Below are positions 17,888 through 27,000 of a stretch of DNA of 64,000 nt, one piece after another. Position numbers and translations under genes: made by a program. Within the stretch, counting starts at the first letter, position 1. The number at the start of each line of letters is the position of its first letter. The notes beneath the pieces are model-generated. The model did no database searches. It was given only the letters and a program-made list of their open reading frames with translations, and was not told the origin of the DNA. This DNA is from Pedobacter hiemivivus (GTDB lineage: Bacteria > Bacteroidota > Bacteroidia > Sphingobacteriales > Sphingobacteriaceae), in assembly GCF_004331685.1 (NCBI RefSeq), contig NZ_SJSM01000016.1, forward strand, positions 51,428-115,427, given 5' to 3'.

Positions 17888-18838
17888 CTATTCGTTTCTG
17901 AAAGCGTTGGTCGCTTTAATTAAAATTTCAAAGGCATGCTCTGCCATTTGGTTTTCCCGGTCTAAAGTTGGGTTCACTTCTACGATTTCAAAGCAGCAAA
18001 CCTTCTGGTTGGTAATCAACCCAGACATTAACTTGCCGGCTTCTCTTTCCGTCAAGCCTTGCGCTACTGGTGTGCCAGTACCTCTGGAAGCCGTAGGATC
18101 TAGTGAATCCACGTCGAAAGAGACATAAATCAAATCACAATGATCCAAATATTTAAGTGTCTCAATTACGGTCCGCTCTACCCCTCTTTTTCTCAATTCG
18201 GCCGTCGTAAATATTTGTACTTTATGCTTTTTAAGTAACGCTGCTTCTGGCCGTTCCATATCCCTTGCCGAAATCAACACCAGGTCGCGATAATTGATCT
18301 TTGGTGCGATCTTACCTACGTTTTTAAGCTGATACCAATAGTTAATTGTTTCCTGATCCAGCTTGTTCACTTTCGCCTCCAAATTGTCTTCATCAAGCGC
18401 CATCGCAAGCGGCATTCCGTGCATGTTTCCCGACGGAGTTGTGTAAGGTGAATGTAAATCTGCATGCGCATCGATCCAAACTACACCTAATTTTGACTTC
18501 GGATACATTGCTTTTATACCAGCAATTGTACCTGCGGCAGTACTGTGATCGCCTGCCAACACGATAGGAAATTCTCCTTTTGCTAGGGTCGAACTCACCT
18601 CGTCGCTCACCCGCTCCACCATCGTCAATATTCCTGAAATCCGCTTTGCAAAGGGGCTCCCGGTGCTTTCAAGCAACAAATGGTTCTCCGTAGGTACATC
18701 TACAGATTTATGTTTTTTAAAAAAACGGCTCCCAAAATCAAGCGCTGCAATCTTAATTGCATCCACTCCTAAACTCGCTCCACGTGTGCCTGCGCCGATC
18801 TCAGATTTTACTTCAATAATTTTTAAAGTCTTAGTCAT
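17888..18838 (-). CDS. Arginase
   Basis: Arginase hydrolyses arginine to ornithine and urea using two Mn ions. The 316-residue protein has all metal-binding motifs: GDHS (96-99), DAHAD (123-127) and DVDSLDP (from 242), plus EIVEVNPTLD near the end. EIGAGTRGASLGVDAIK at the N-terminus is typical of arginases rather than agmatinases. It is divergent from the arginine decarboxylase gene (102 bp apart) and upstream of argS, giving a three-gene arginine neighbourhood. Family assignment is firm; preference for arginine over related guanidino compounds is inferred. Confidence 0.93.
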   Translation of the reverse strand: MTKTLKIIEVKSEIGAGTRGASLGVDAIKIAALDFGSRFFKKHKSVDVPTENHLLLESTGSPFAKRISGILTMVERVSDEVSSTLAKGEFPIVLAGDHSTAAGTIAGIKAMYPKSKLGVVWIDAHADLHSPYTTPSGNMHGMPLAMALDEDNLEAKVNKLDQETINYWYQLKNVGKIAPKINYRDLVLISARDMERPEAALLKKHKVQIFTTAELRKRGVERTVIETLKYLDHCDLIYVSFDVDSLDPTASRGTGTPVAQGLTEREAGKLMSGLITNQKVCCFEIVEVNPTLDRENQMAEHAFEILIKATNAFRNE

Positions 18839-18870
18839 AAAAAAAATACGGGTGTATTTTATAAAGTGTT

Positions 18871-18878
18871 TATCTTTG
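18871..18878 (+). promoter_or_regulatory. -7 box upstream of the arginine decarboxylase gene
   Basis: TATCTTTG fits TAnnTTTG and lies 62 bp before the ATG at 18941. The arginase gene diverges from the same 102-bp interval, so regulatory sites may be shared. No clear -33 TTG is seen. Confidence 0.4.
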
Positions 18879-18940
18879 AGCCCAAAATTAACTTATTTTA
18901 ATTTGCCAAACCTTATAAATAATAGTTCAAAAATAAAAAA

Positions 18941-20332
18941 ATGCAGAGTTACTCCGAATTTCTTGATCTAAGTGTTGGTTTCCCTCAGGAAGGTTACAGC
19001 GTAATAGACGACGAATTATATTTTCAAGACCTCAATCTGATGGAGATGATTGAAACCTATGGCACACCATTGCGTTTCACTTACCTTCCTATGATCAGTA
19101 AGAAAATTCAGCAGGCCAAGTTGTTGTTCCAGACGGCAATCATCAAGAACAACTACCGTGGCGATTACAAGTACTGCTATTGTACCAAAAGTTCCCACTT
19201 CAGACATATTGTTGAAGAGGCCCTTAAAAATGGTATCCACCTGGAAACTTCTTCAGCATTTGATATGCCGATGATTGAGGCCCTGGAGAAAAAAGGTGCC
19301 CTAACCAAGGATATTACCGTGATTTGTAATGGTTTTAAAACTTATCAGTACAAACAATATATCATTGATATGTTGCATGATGGTTATAAAAACATCATTC
19401 CGGTGTTGGATAACAAAGAGGAGTTTAACCTTTTTGATGATGAGGTAGAAATGGACACACCTTGTAACCTGGGTATCCGTATCGCAGCAGAGGAACAACC
19501 AGATTCACAATTCTATACTTCCCGTTTAGGTGTTCGTATGGAAGATGTAATCGAGTTTTATAACAATAAGATCTCTGCAAATCCTAATTTCAGGGTTAAA
19601 CTATTGCATTTCTTCATCAACTCGGGTATTACAGACTCTCCGTACTATTGGAATGAGTTAGAGAAATATGTAACACTGTATTGCAAATTTAAAAAGATCA
19701 ATCCTGAATTGGATACTTTGGATATTGGTGGTGGTATGCCATTTAAAGATTCATTGGTATTTGATTTCGATTACGAATACATGGTAAACGAAATTGTAAA
19801 AAGGATTAAAGAAATCTGTGCTGAGCATGATGTTGTAGAACCGGATATCATTACTGAATTTGGTAAATACACTGTTGCTGAGGCTTCAGGTATCTTATAC
19901 AAGGTATTGGGTCGTAAACAACAGAACGACAGAGAGAAATGGTTGATGCTTGATGGATCATTCATTACCAATCTGCCAGATGTATGGGCATTGAACCAAA
20001 AATACATCCTTCTTCCTATCAACAACTGGGATGCAGAATACGAAAGGGTAAACCTTGGTGGTATTACTTGCGATGGACAGGATTACTACAATCAGGAAGC
20101 GCATATGAACAGTGTGTTTATGCCTAAAACCCGTAAGGTTCAATACTTAGGTTTCTTCAACACTGGAGCTTATCAAGAGGTATTGAGTGGTTACGGTGGT
20201 ATTCACCATTGCTTGTTACCTAGCCCTAAACACGTCATCATTCGTCGTAATCGTGATGAGACATTCAACTTTGAAGTGTTTGGTGAAGAGCAAAACAGTA
20301 AACAAGTATTGAAGATTCTAGGTTATACCTAG
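18941..20332 (+). CDS. Arginine decarboxylase (PLP fold type III)
   Basis: The 463-residue enzyme is of the alanine-racemase-fold Orn/DAP/Arg decarboxylase class and is expected to make agmatine for polyamine synthesis. The likely PLP lysine is K83 (YCYCTKSSHF). DTLDIGGGMPF is the glycine loop that holds the phosphate, and C-terminal ITCDGQD supplies the cysteine/aspartate pair that completes the active site across the dimer. It is shorter than E. coli SpeA (658) and matches the Bacteroidota form. Divergence from arginase suggests two competing uses of arginine controlled from one intergenic region. Specificity for arginine is inferred from family and context. Confidence 0.88.
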   Translation: MQSYSEFLDLSVGFPQEGYSVIDDELYFQDLNLMEMIETYGTPLRFTYLPMISKKIQQAKLLFQTAIIKNNYRGDYKYCYCTKSSHFRHIVEEALKNGIHLETSSAFDMPMIEALEKKGALTKDITVICNGFKTYQYKQYIIDMLHDGYKNIIPVLDNKEEFNLFDDEVEMDTPCNLGIRIAAEEQPDSQFYTSRLGVRMEDVIEFYNNKISANPNFRVKLLHFFINSGITDSPYYWNELEKYVTLYCKFKKINPELDTLDIGGGMPFKDSLVFDFDYEYMVNEIVKRIKEICAEHDVVEPDIITEFGKYTVAEASGILYKVLGRKQQNDREKWLMLDGSFITNLPDVWALNQKYILLPINNWDAEYERVNLGGITCDGQDYYNQEAHMNSVFMPKTRKVQYLGFFNTGAYQEVLSGYGGIHHCLLPSPKHVIIRRNRDETFNFEVFGEEQNSKQVLKILGYT

Positions 20333-20360
20333 GATTAGATACCATATAAAATTAAAATTA

Positions 20361-20400
20361 CAGCCCCGATCGTCTAGCCACTTTCGGGGCTGCTTTTTTA
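20361..20400 (+). terminator. Rho-independent terminator of the arginine decarboxylase gene
   Basis: CAGCCCCGA (20361-20369) pairs perfectly with TCGGGGCTG (20384-20392) around a 14-nt loop, followed by CTTTTTTA. It lies 29 bp after the stop. Confidence 0.85.
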
Positions 20401-20598
20401 ACTGCCGGCGCGATGCCAAGCGATTACCTTCTGGGTTGACATAAAACCATGTGCCCCAATGCATTTGCACCGCGCTGATTTATCCCATTTGAATTGGTTT
20501 TTGTATTTAATTCAATGGTGAACACTAAAATGAAAAATATGTTTAATTTTTTTAAGAAATTTTGTTGTTAGAATTTACCCTGACTCAAGAGCGATATT

Positions 20599-20778
20599 CT
20601 AATGCCTGTCCACAAAAATTGTCTTTAAATAAATAGCGACACCTAGCACTGGCAGGCAAATAGCGATTACACCCCAAATGATCTTCTCCGCTCGATTTAA
20701 GGATTTATTTTTTACAATATGGGCAATTCCATAAACCATATAACTAATCCACAATACGAAAAAAATGATGTACCACAT
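20599..20778 (-). CDS. Small membrane protein, PLDc_N-like
   Basis: A 59-residue frame (MWYIIFFVLWISYMVYGIAH... to IYLKTIFVDRH) has two hydrophobic helices separated by a basic linker (KNKSLNRAEK). The second half, KIIWGVIAICLPVLGVAIYL, matches the layout of the phospholipase-D nuclease N-terminal domain (W..i.l.P.iG...Y). It begins 17 bp downstream of the next minus-strand gene and is probably co-transcribed with it. Function unknown; such proteins are common small membrane proteins in Bacteroidota. The stretch on its other side (20401-20598) shows nothing that I recognise. Confidence 0.6.
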   Translation of the reverse strand: MWYIIFFVLWISYMVYGIAHIVKNKSLNRAEKIIWGVIAICLPVLGVAIYLKTIFVDRH

Positions 20779-20795
20779 ATTTCTGTTTTTAGCTT

Positions 20796-21332
20796 TTAAT
20801 TCATATGTATAGGAGGCATCAAATAATCGGCCGACATCTGATCCAAATAAAGTTCATTTAATAATTCAATTATTTTTCTATAATCATATTCTGACAAACC
20901 CAGCGTGGTGTGGTAAATATCAAAAGGTAAATGGTTATCATCATAAGACAGAAAAAAAAGCCTCTTGTAACTTCCGGCATCTTCTGTAGCCTCGTCAAGG
21001 TCTAAAACTTTAAGCGCCATATTTATTGGAATAGACTTTAATGATGTAACAAATAAACCGTAATCGTGCTGGTAACTCAATGATTTGGTATTTATAATTA
21101 GCTTCTCTTCACCAAACAAGTTCCATAGAGTATACCTAAGTACAAAAAACTCACCTACTAAAAAAAAGATAGCCGCCAAACCAACACCTGCTATAGAAAA
21201 AGCAATAATTGCCGAAATTAAAAAAGCATTTATGAGCAACAGAATCAACTTTCCAATAATCGAAATTCGACTTCTCAGTGTTGCATAAATACAAACACCA
21301 TCGTAAAATGCAGTTAAATCACCAGGCAGCAT
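20796..21332 (-). CDS. Hypothetical membrane protein (two TM helices)
   Basis: This 178-residue protein is not recognised. It has two adjacent hydrophobic helices (about 27-47 and 48-68, IGKLILLLINAFLISAIIAF and GVGLAAIFFLVGEFFVLRYT), a cytoplasmic PH-like beta-rich region (GEEKLIINTKSLSYQHDYGLF) and an acidic C-terminal segment. The layout resembles other small Bacteroidota proteins in which two helices precede a PH-like domain. It is probably in an operon with the 59-residue protein downstream. Confidence 0.65.
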   Translation of the reverse strand: MLPGDLTAFYDGVCIYATLRSRISIIGKLILLLINAFLISAIIAFSIAGVGLAAIFFLVGEFFVLRYTLWNLFGEEKLIINTKSLSYQHDYGLFVTSLKSIPINMALKVLDLDEATEDAGSYKRLFFLSYDDNHLPFDIYHTTLGLSEYDYRKIIELLNELYLDQMSADYLMPPIHMN

Positions 21333-21511
21333 ATACAGAACTGAATAAAAAAAAGGAATTAAACATAGTAGAGTAGCGTTTGGTGAGTTAGTAGCCTCAA
21401 ATATATAATTCTTTTCTATATAGAAATTAATAGTAACGGTGAAAAATGAGATCTGATCTTGATTTCTTATATCAGAACGACTAAACAGCTGTTCTCGCTA
21501 TATTAGAATGT

Positions 21512-21519
21512 TATCTTTG
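21512..21519 (+). promoter_or_regulatory. -7 box of the kinase/phosphatase/cell-wall operon
   Basis: TATCTTTG fits TAnnTTTG, 61 bp upstream of the first ATG of the operon (21581). It is the only good match in the 248-bp intergenic region, and the following genes are too close to one another for separate promoters. The -33 element is unclear. Confidence 0.45.
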
Positions 21520-21580
21520 TATTGAATTAACTAGCTTTACCGTTATATAGAAATCGTTCAAGAACATTAACCTTTTATAG

Positions 21581-22531
21581 ATGGAAGAAAAACCTTCTTT
21601 TTGGCAGAGAATAGGAATACAGGATTGGTTTTTAAGCAGCAATGAATCTGCGCCAACCGCTAAATCACAACCACTTACACCAGATACAGTTTATAAATAT
21701 ATCATAGATAAATTTAAGGAATCTATTGCTGAGCTTTCATTTGCGGAGCGCATTGTTTTCTACCATGAGTTTATCATTTGCTTGAATACCGATGACTACC
21801 GTACATTTATGGACAATAAAAACGGCTTGTTCGGTCTGATTGCGCAAGAATCTGTAAAAAAGTTCTACGAAATATTGAACGACTATGCCGCTACCGGCAA
21901 GAGCGTAGAACCATCTAGCAACAAATGGGTTTTTCGCTTTGTTTCCCATCCTGATTACAAATCGGGTGATAAAGGTTTTATTGGTAAATTGATGCCCGAT
22001 GGCGCACAAAAACAAGAGAACCTAAGGGTTACTTTTATACCGCGACAAACGGGAATGGCACAAACATTTGACATCAGCAACGATATCCTGAAGGATTTCA
22101 TCTTCTATAGTGAGGGATACTATGAGATCCCCTATCTGGCTAATTTGAAGTTTAAGCCGAAAAATGAAGTGGTTGAGGAGAATGTATTATTGGCAAGATT
22201 TGAAACTACACTTCCAGATAAAGCTTACTCGGGACAAAAGCTTGAATACCTGATGAAAAGTAACGACATCACAATTTCGGGTAATGAGGAAACACGTACC
22301 GATGCGAACGTTTTTAAAATCCCATCTGAATGGGTAAACTCGCCGCATCTTCAAATTCGCTATCGTAAGACAGAGGAGAAATTCTTCCTGGCTTCTTTCG
22401 GAGAAAAAACAATCCTGAACGAAAATCTGGTAGAAAGAAGTACTCCAGAGGATCCGAAATGGACTGAACTACCGGTAAATTCAAGAATCATATTGAACGG
22501 AATTATTGGTGTTAATATATTTAAAGCCTAA
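21581..22531 (+). CDS. Hypothetical protein with C-terminal FHA-like beta domain; first gene of STPK/cell-wall operon
   Basis: This 316-residue soluble protein has no signal or membrane segment. The N-terminal ~110 residues are helical (TPDTVYKYIIDKFKESIAEL). The middle and C-terminal parts are beta-rich. The last ~85 residues (SNDITISGNEETRTDANVFK, then HLQIRYRKTEEKFFLASFGE, then PVNSRIILNGIIGVNIF) have the strand pattern of an FHA fold, although the phosphothreonine-binding GR and SxxH signatures are not obvious. It is followed at 3 bp by a microprotein gene and then the PP2C gene. Position mirrors FhaA/FhaB in the actinobacterial operon. A scaffold or substrate role is inference. Confidence 0.6.
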   Translation: MEEKPSFWQRIGIQDWFLSSNESAPTAKSQPLTPDTVYKYIIDKFKESIAELSFAERIVFYHEFIICLNTDDYRTFMDNKNGLFGLIAQESVKKFYEILNDYAATGKSVEPSSNKWVFRFVSHPDYKSGDKGFIGKLMPDGAQKQENLRVTFIPRQTGMAQTFDISNDILKDFIFYSEGYYEIPYLANLKFKPKNEVVEENVLLARFETTLPDKAYSGQKLEYLMKSNDITISGNEETRTDANVFKIPSEWVNSPHLQIRYRKTEEKFFLASFGEKTILNENLVERSTPEDPKWTELPVNSRIILNGIIGVNIFKA

Positions 22532-22534
22532 TCT

Positions 22535-22633
22535 ATGTCGCAAATCCTATCTGTAGCGTTATTGCTTATCTGTGTGATCTTATTGATCGCACACTTTGTG
22601 GCTATTAAAAATTCGACCAGCAAGAATGGATAG
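22535..22633 (+). CDS. 32-residue single-helix membrane microprotein
   Basis: A short frame reads MSQILSVALLLICVILLIAH followed by 12 more residues (FVAIKNSTSKNG). It is one predicted transmembrane helix (about 4-24) with a short polar tail. It starts 3 bp after the preceding stop and its last 8 bases overlap the start of the PP2C gene (ATGGATAG), the geometry of translational coupling. No homologue is known to me. It could be a membrane anchor or regulator for its neighbours; it could also be a leader frame. Confidence 0.5.
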   Translation: MSQILSVALLLICVILLIAHFVAIKNSTSKNG

Positions 22634-24005
22634 AAATTATTTTGGAATAACAGATACTGGAAAAATACGCAGCAATAATGAAGATACCTTTATTGCCGAA
22701 AAGATAGCAGGAACAGATTTTGTGCTTGCCTGCGTAATAGACGGTGTTGGTGGATATACAGGCGGTGAAGTTGCTGCAGCCATTGCAAGAGATACGATAT
22801 TAAAGCTGATTGATAACCCCACTGGCGACTTGTCGCTCTTAATGCGTACTGCAATTACCGAAGCAAATGACCAGATCATTGCCGAAAAGCAGCAGAATAA
22901 GGAACATGAAGATATGGCTTGCGTGCTCACGATGGCGCTGGCAGACCTTAAAAACAACCAATTCCACTATGCGCATGTGGGTGATACGCGCTTATATTTG
23001 CTTCGCGACAGCTCTTTAATTAAGATATCTAAAGATCAATCGTTTGTTGGTTTCATGGAAGATTCGGGCCGCTTAACCGAAGAACAGGCCATGCAACACC
23101 CAAAACGCAATGAAATCAATAAAGCATTAGGCTTTCCTGGAAACATTAATCTGCAGGAAGACTACATAGAAACAGGGAATTCTCCATTTTTACCTGGCGA
23201 CCTGATCCTGCTCTGTAGCGACGGCTTATCGGACATGGTGAATAAACAAAGCATCACGGAGCTGCTCTTAAAACACACGGAGTTGGAAGTAAAAGGCGCT
23301 GAGCTGATTGATGCGGCCAATAATAATGGTGGTAAGGATAACATTACGGTTGTGCTGGTTAAAAATGATAAAGCATCATTTGTGCATGAAGTCACCAAAC
23401 CTGTAGCGCTTCCTAAGAAAAAGAAAGTAGTACCAGCTCTTCCGGAGACAATAATTCGGGAAGAACAAATCACAGAACAGGAAAATAAAGTTGCAAAGCT
23501 TAAGCAAGCTGAGGCGAAGAAAATGAGTGGCAAGAACATGCTGCTTATTTTTATCGCTATTGTGGCGCTGGCAGCAGTAGCTTATCTTTTCTCGAAGCAA
23601 TCGTCTGGAATCTTGGGCGACCAACCCACTCCACCTGTTGATTCTACAGCCTATGCTAAAAATACGCAAGCCTTAAAATTGCAAGACACCTTAAACAAAC
23701 TCACTGGAAATATATTGATCCTCGATACTTCTGTTTTTAAATCGCCTATACTAATCAGCGAACCGATCAAAATAAACAGAGATAGCTTGTATTTGAAAGC
23801 GACTGGCAACATCACCATAAAAAGTGACTCTGGATATAAGGGACAACCTTTTCTAATTGCGCCGACCAATAAAAGCACTTTACTGGAGAACTTTACTCTA
23901 GAGAATTTTGATGACGTGAGCGAATTACAACGGAAAGGTGTATTGCTAAAAAATGTACAATTCATCAGGACAGACGCCCCAGCGGTGGTAAAACCAATTA
24001 AATAG
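22626..24005 (+). CDS. Membrane-anchored PP2C-family Ser/Thr phosphatase (PstP-like)
   Basis: This 459-residue phosphatase is predicted to dephosphorylate targets of the Ser/Thr kinase encoded downstream. The PP2C domain (about 1-245) shows RSNNEDTF, DGVGGYTGGE, HVGDTRLYLL, LCSDGLSDMV and GGKDNITVVLV, so the metal-binding aspartates are present. A charged linker (KKKKVVPALPE) leads to one TM helix (about 302-324, LLIFIAIVALAAVAYLF) and an outer ~135-residue beta-rich domain (KINRDSLYLKATGNITIKSD). ATG at 22626 is chosen because the protein then starts at the PP2C domain; a TTG 30 bp upstream is in frame. The next gene begins 4 bp after its stop. Confidence 0.92.
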   Translation: MDRNYFGITDTGKIRSNNEDTFIAEKIAGTDFVLACVIDGVGGYTGGEVAAAIARDTILKLIDNPTGDLSLLMRTAITEANDQIIAEKQQNKEHEDMACVLTMALADLKNNQFHYAHVGDTRLYLLRDSSLIKISKDQSFVGFMEDSGRLTEEQAMQHPKRNEINKALGFPGNINLQEDYIETGNSPFLPGDLILLCSDGLSDMVNKQSITELLLKHTELEVKGAELIDAANNNGGKDNITVVLVKNDKASFVHEVTKPVALPKKKKVVPALPETIIREEQITEQENKVAKLKQAEAKKMSGKNMLLIFIAIVALAAVAYLFSKQSSGILGDQPTPPVDSTAYAKNTQALKLQDTLNKLTGNILILDTSVFKSPILISEPIKINRDSLYLKATGNITIKSDSGYKGQPFLIAPTNKSTLLENFTLENFDDVSELQRKGVLLKNVQFIRTDAPAVVKPIK

Positions 24006-24009
24006 TTAT

Positions 24010-27000
24010 ATGAACAAACAATCAATTATCATCCCCAATAGAAAGGTTGAGCGTATTTTTTTACTGCTCATTACCCTGGTATTGGGTGCTTTGTTTGTTA
24101 CGCTATACTTTGCTCAGCAGCAAAACTTCGAGGATGTACATAAGCGACTGGCTGATGGAACGATGGTCAACATTAATGAGGCTGAGCCCGGTAAACAAAT
24201 TAAAAACCTGCTGAATAAAGGTTATTATTTTGAAGATAAAAAGGACATCGACCTGATTCAAGATGTGGTTACTGGTGGTATTCCACTGTATAAGGGAGAA
24301 ATTGACAACATTGGCGAGCTAAATAAACGTAAATTTTTTGTACCCGCCGACATTGCCTTTGCCGAAGGTGGAAAGAACTTTAAAGAACGGGTGATTGCTT
24401 CGCGCCTATTGTTAGGCTTTACCGGAACAGATTCTTTAAAATATAAAGAGGAACAAAAGCGACCGCAACAATTGCCTGCTCAAAAGGATTTTGCTAAAGG
24501 CAGCTATGGGATCAGTGGAAAGATAATTGATACTGCAGGAAAGGCAGTATCCGGCGTATTGGTAAGATTGCAAATGATCTTACCACAAGATACCGCCTAT
24601 ACCGAAGCCGAGGTGGTTAATGATTTTATTGCCTATCTACGAACTGATGCAAATGGTAATTATAATTTCCAACATCTACGTGATGATAAGGCATATGGAG
24701 TGCTTCCCTTAAAGGCAGGATTTCAGTTCGGCAGATCTCAAGGATTAGAGGAATTGGACAGAGATGCAACTTTAAACTTCCGACAGTCGCCGCATAGCAT
24801 CAAATTGTTTTCGACCAGGGACTTTAAAATTCTTAAGAAAGAAAAATCGCTGATTGTGCGGACACCGGAGGCTTACAATCAATGGTATTGGATCATCGCT
24901 GTTTCGTTTTTTGCAGGCTTCTTTTTCCTGCATTTCTTAATGAGTGCTAAATATCCACAAGCCGATCAATTGATTCTGCCCATCATCATGCTGATGACGG
25001 GTATCTCCTTCCTTACCTTATTAAGTCTGCAAGACCCTTTAAGGGATCGTTTTTTGGCCAGAGATAGCCTTATTTTTTATGGCTTAGGGATTTTAAGTAT
25101 TTGTATCATGTTGGCTATACCGATGCGCAAATTCAATGTAGATTCGCGCTGGTATAGAATGCTATTGGTGAAAAATGCGTTTAGTAAGGCTAAGGGTTGG
25201 CAATGGGCAATTATGGCGCTATGCCTTTTAGGCTTGACCATTGTTTTTGGCTCCGGACCAGAAGGTAGTGGCGTAAAAGTAAACTTGTTTGGTGTGCAGC
25301 CCAGTGAAATCGTAAAATATTCGATCATTTTGTTTCTGGCAGGTTTTTTCGCCTCCAACGAGCGCTTTATCACTGAGTACAGTAGTTGGCATAAGCGTTG
25401 GTTCTTTTTCTCCTTTGCTTTAATCGCTATGGTGATTGCCATATTGATGTATTTGTTACTTGGCGATTTGGGACCAGCAATGGTAGTTTGTTTTACTTTT
25501 ATCATCCTGTTCTCTTTCTCGAGGGGCGATTTCATGATGATGCTAACCGCTATCATCATTTATGTGTTTAGTGCCTGGTTCTTGAATGTTTGGATTGCCA
25601 CGCTTGTAACCGCCTTATTGGTAGCGTTGATTATGGTGATCAATAAAAAGACCAGTGAATCGGCCATGATGATTGTGATGGTAATGGCAGCGTTTTTACT
25701 GATCGACCAGGTACCTTACCTGGGTAAACTAATTCCAGGCCCTGTAAACAGACTTACGGAACGTAAATCAATATGGCAAGATCCCTGGAACAATGAGGTT
25801 TATGGCGGCGATCAGGTGGCTAATGGCATCTGGGCAATGGCCAGTGGTGGCATGAGTGGTCAGGGTGTTGGTCAGGCTTTTGCGAAGACCATTCCCGAAG
25901 CACATACCGATATGATTTTACCAGCCATTGGTGAAGAGTTTGGTGGAGCCGGTATTATAGGCATATTTATATTGTTCCTGATATTTTTACACCGGTCCAT
26001 ATTGATTGGCCGGCAAACCGGGATGCCTTTTCTATTCTATTTAAGTGCAGGTGTAGGTATTAGCTTGTTTATACAGTTTTTATTGATTGCAGGAGGCTCA
26101 ACAGGTGCATTACCTCTATCTGGCGTTGCATTGCCTTTTATCAGCTATGGCGGTTCATCTTTGGTCGCCAATATGTTGGCCGCAGGATTTTTACTCGCTG
26201 TATCTATGGTTAAAGGCACAGAAGTGCAAATGGCCTATATCACCAAACAACAAGACAAGAACCTTGTTCCGGCCTTACTTGCAGCTACTGTAGCTATAGT
26301 ATTACTTGGCATAACCGTATCTAACTACATTGTTGACAATAAAAAATGGGTAGTACAACCTGCGTTGGTTGCCGACAAAAGTGGTGCCCGCATGTTTAGT
26401 TATAATCCGCGTATAGCGATACTAATGAACAAGCTGGCTGCAGGTGACTTATACGACAGAAACGGGCGTATTTTGGCAACGAGTAAACCCGAACACATTA
26501 GAAAACAACAACGAGTGCTTCATGCAGCAGGTGTTAGTTATGACCTGGATTCGGCCGAGCATAAGCGTGTTGACCGCTATTATCCTTTTGAAGAACAACT
26601 CTTCTTTTGGGTTGGGGACAACAATACAGGTGTATTTAATGGTAGTACTAATGGTTACTTTGCAGAATATGAGCATGCCGCAGAACTAAGGGGTTTTAAA
26701 ACGCCCACAGTTTCCTTTAATACCCATGCGAATAAGTACCATGAAGATCGTTTCTTGCCTAGAGGCGTAAAGGAAATGACGGTAAGCAAAAGGGATTATG
26801 CAGCTCTTGCGCCACTTTTACTATCAGGCATTAACAGCGCTGAAGTTGAGTTATTTAAAAAACGAAATAGAGATGTGAAACTGACGATTGATGCGGGCTT
26901 GCAAACCAGCATTCAAAATACGATGGCTCAGGATACAGCCATTCAAAAAAGTAGAGTATCGGTAGTGATTATGGAAGATGCGACTGGTGATGTATTGGCT

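Noticed and set aside
20531..20572. 14-codon frame MKNMFNFFKKFCC
   Set aside because: Too short, and no gene follows on the same strand that it could lead into; chance in AT-rich sequence is likely.
25077..25559. 160-codon minus-strand frame inside the SEDS-PBP gene
   Set aside because: Antisense shadow of strongly conserved SEDS codons; no recognisable domain.
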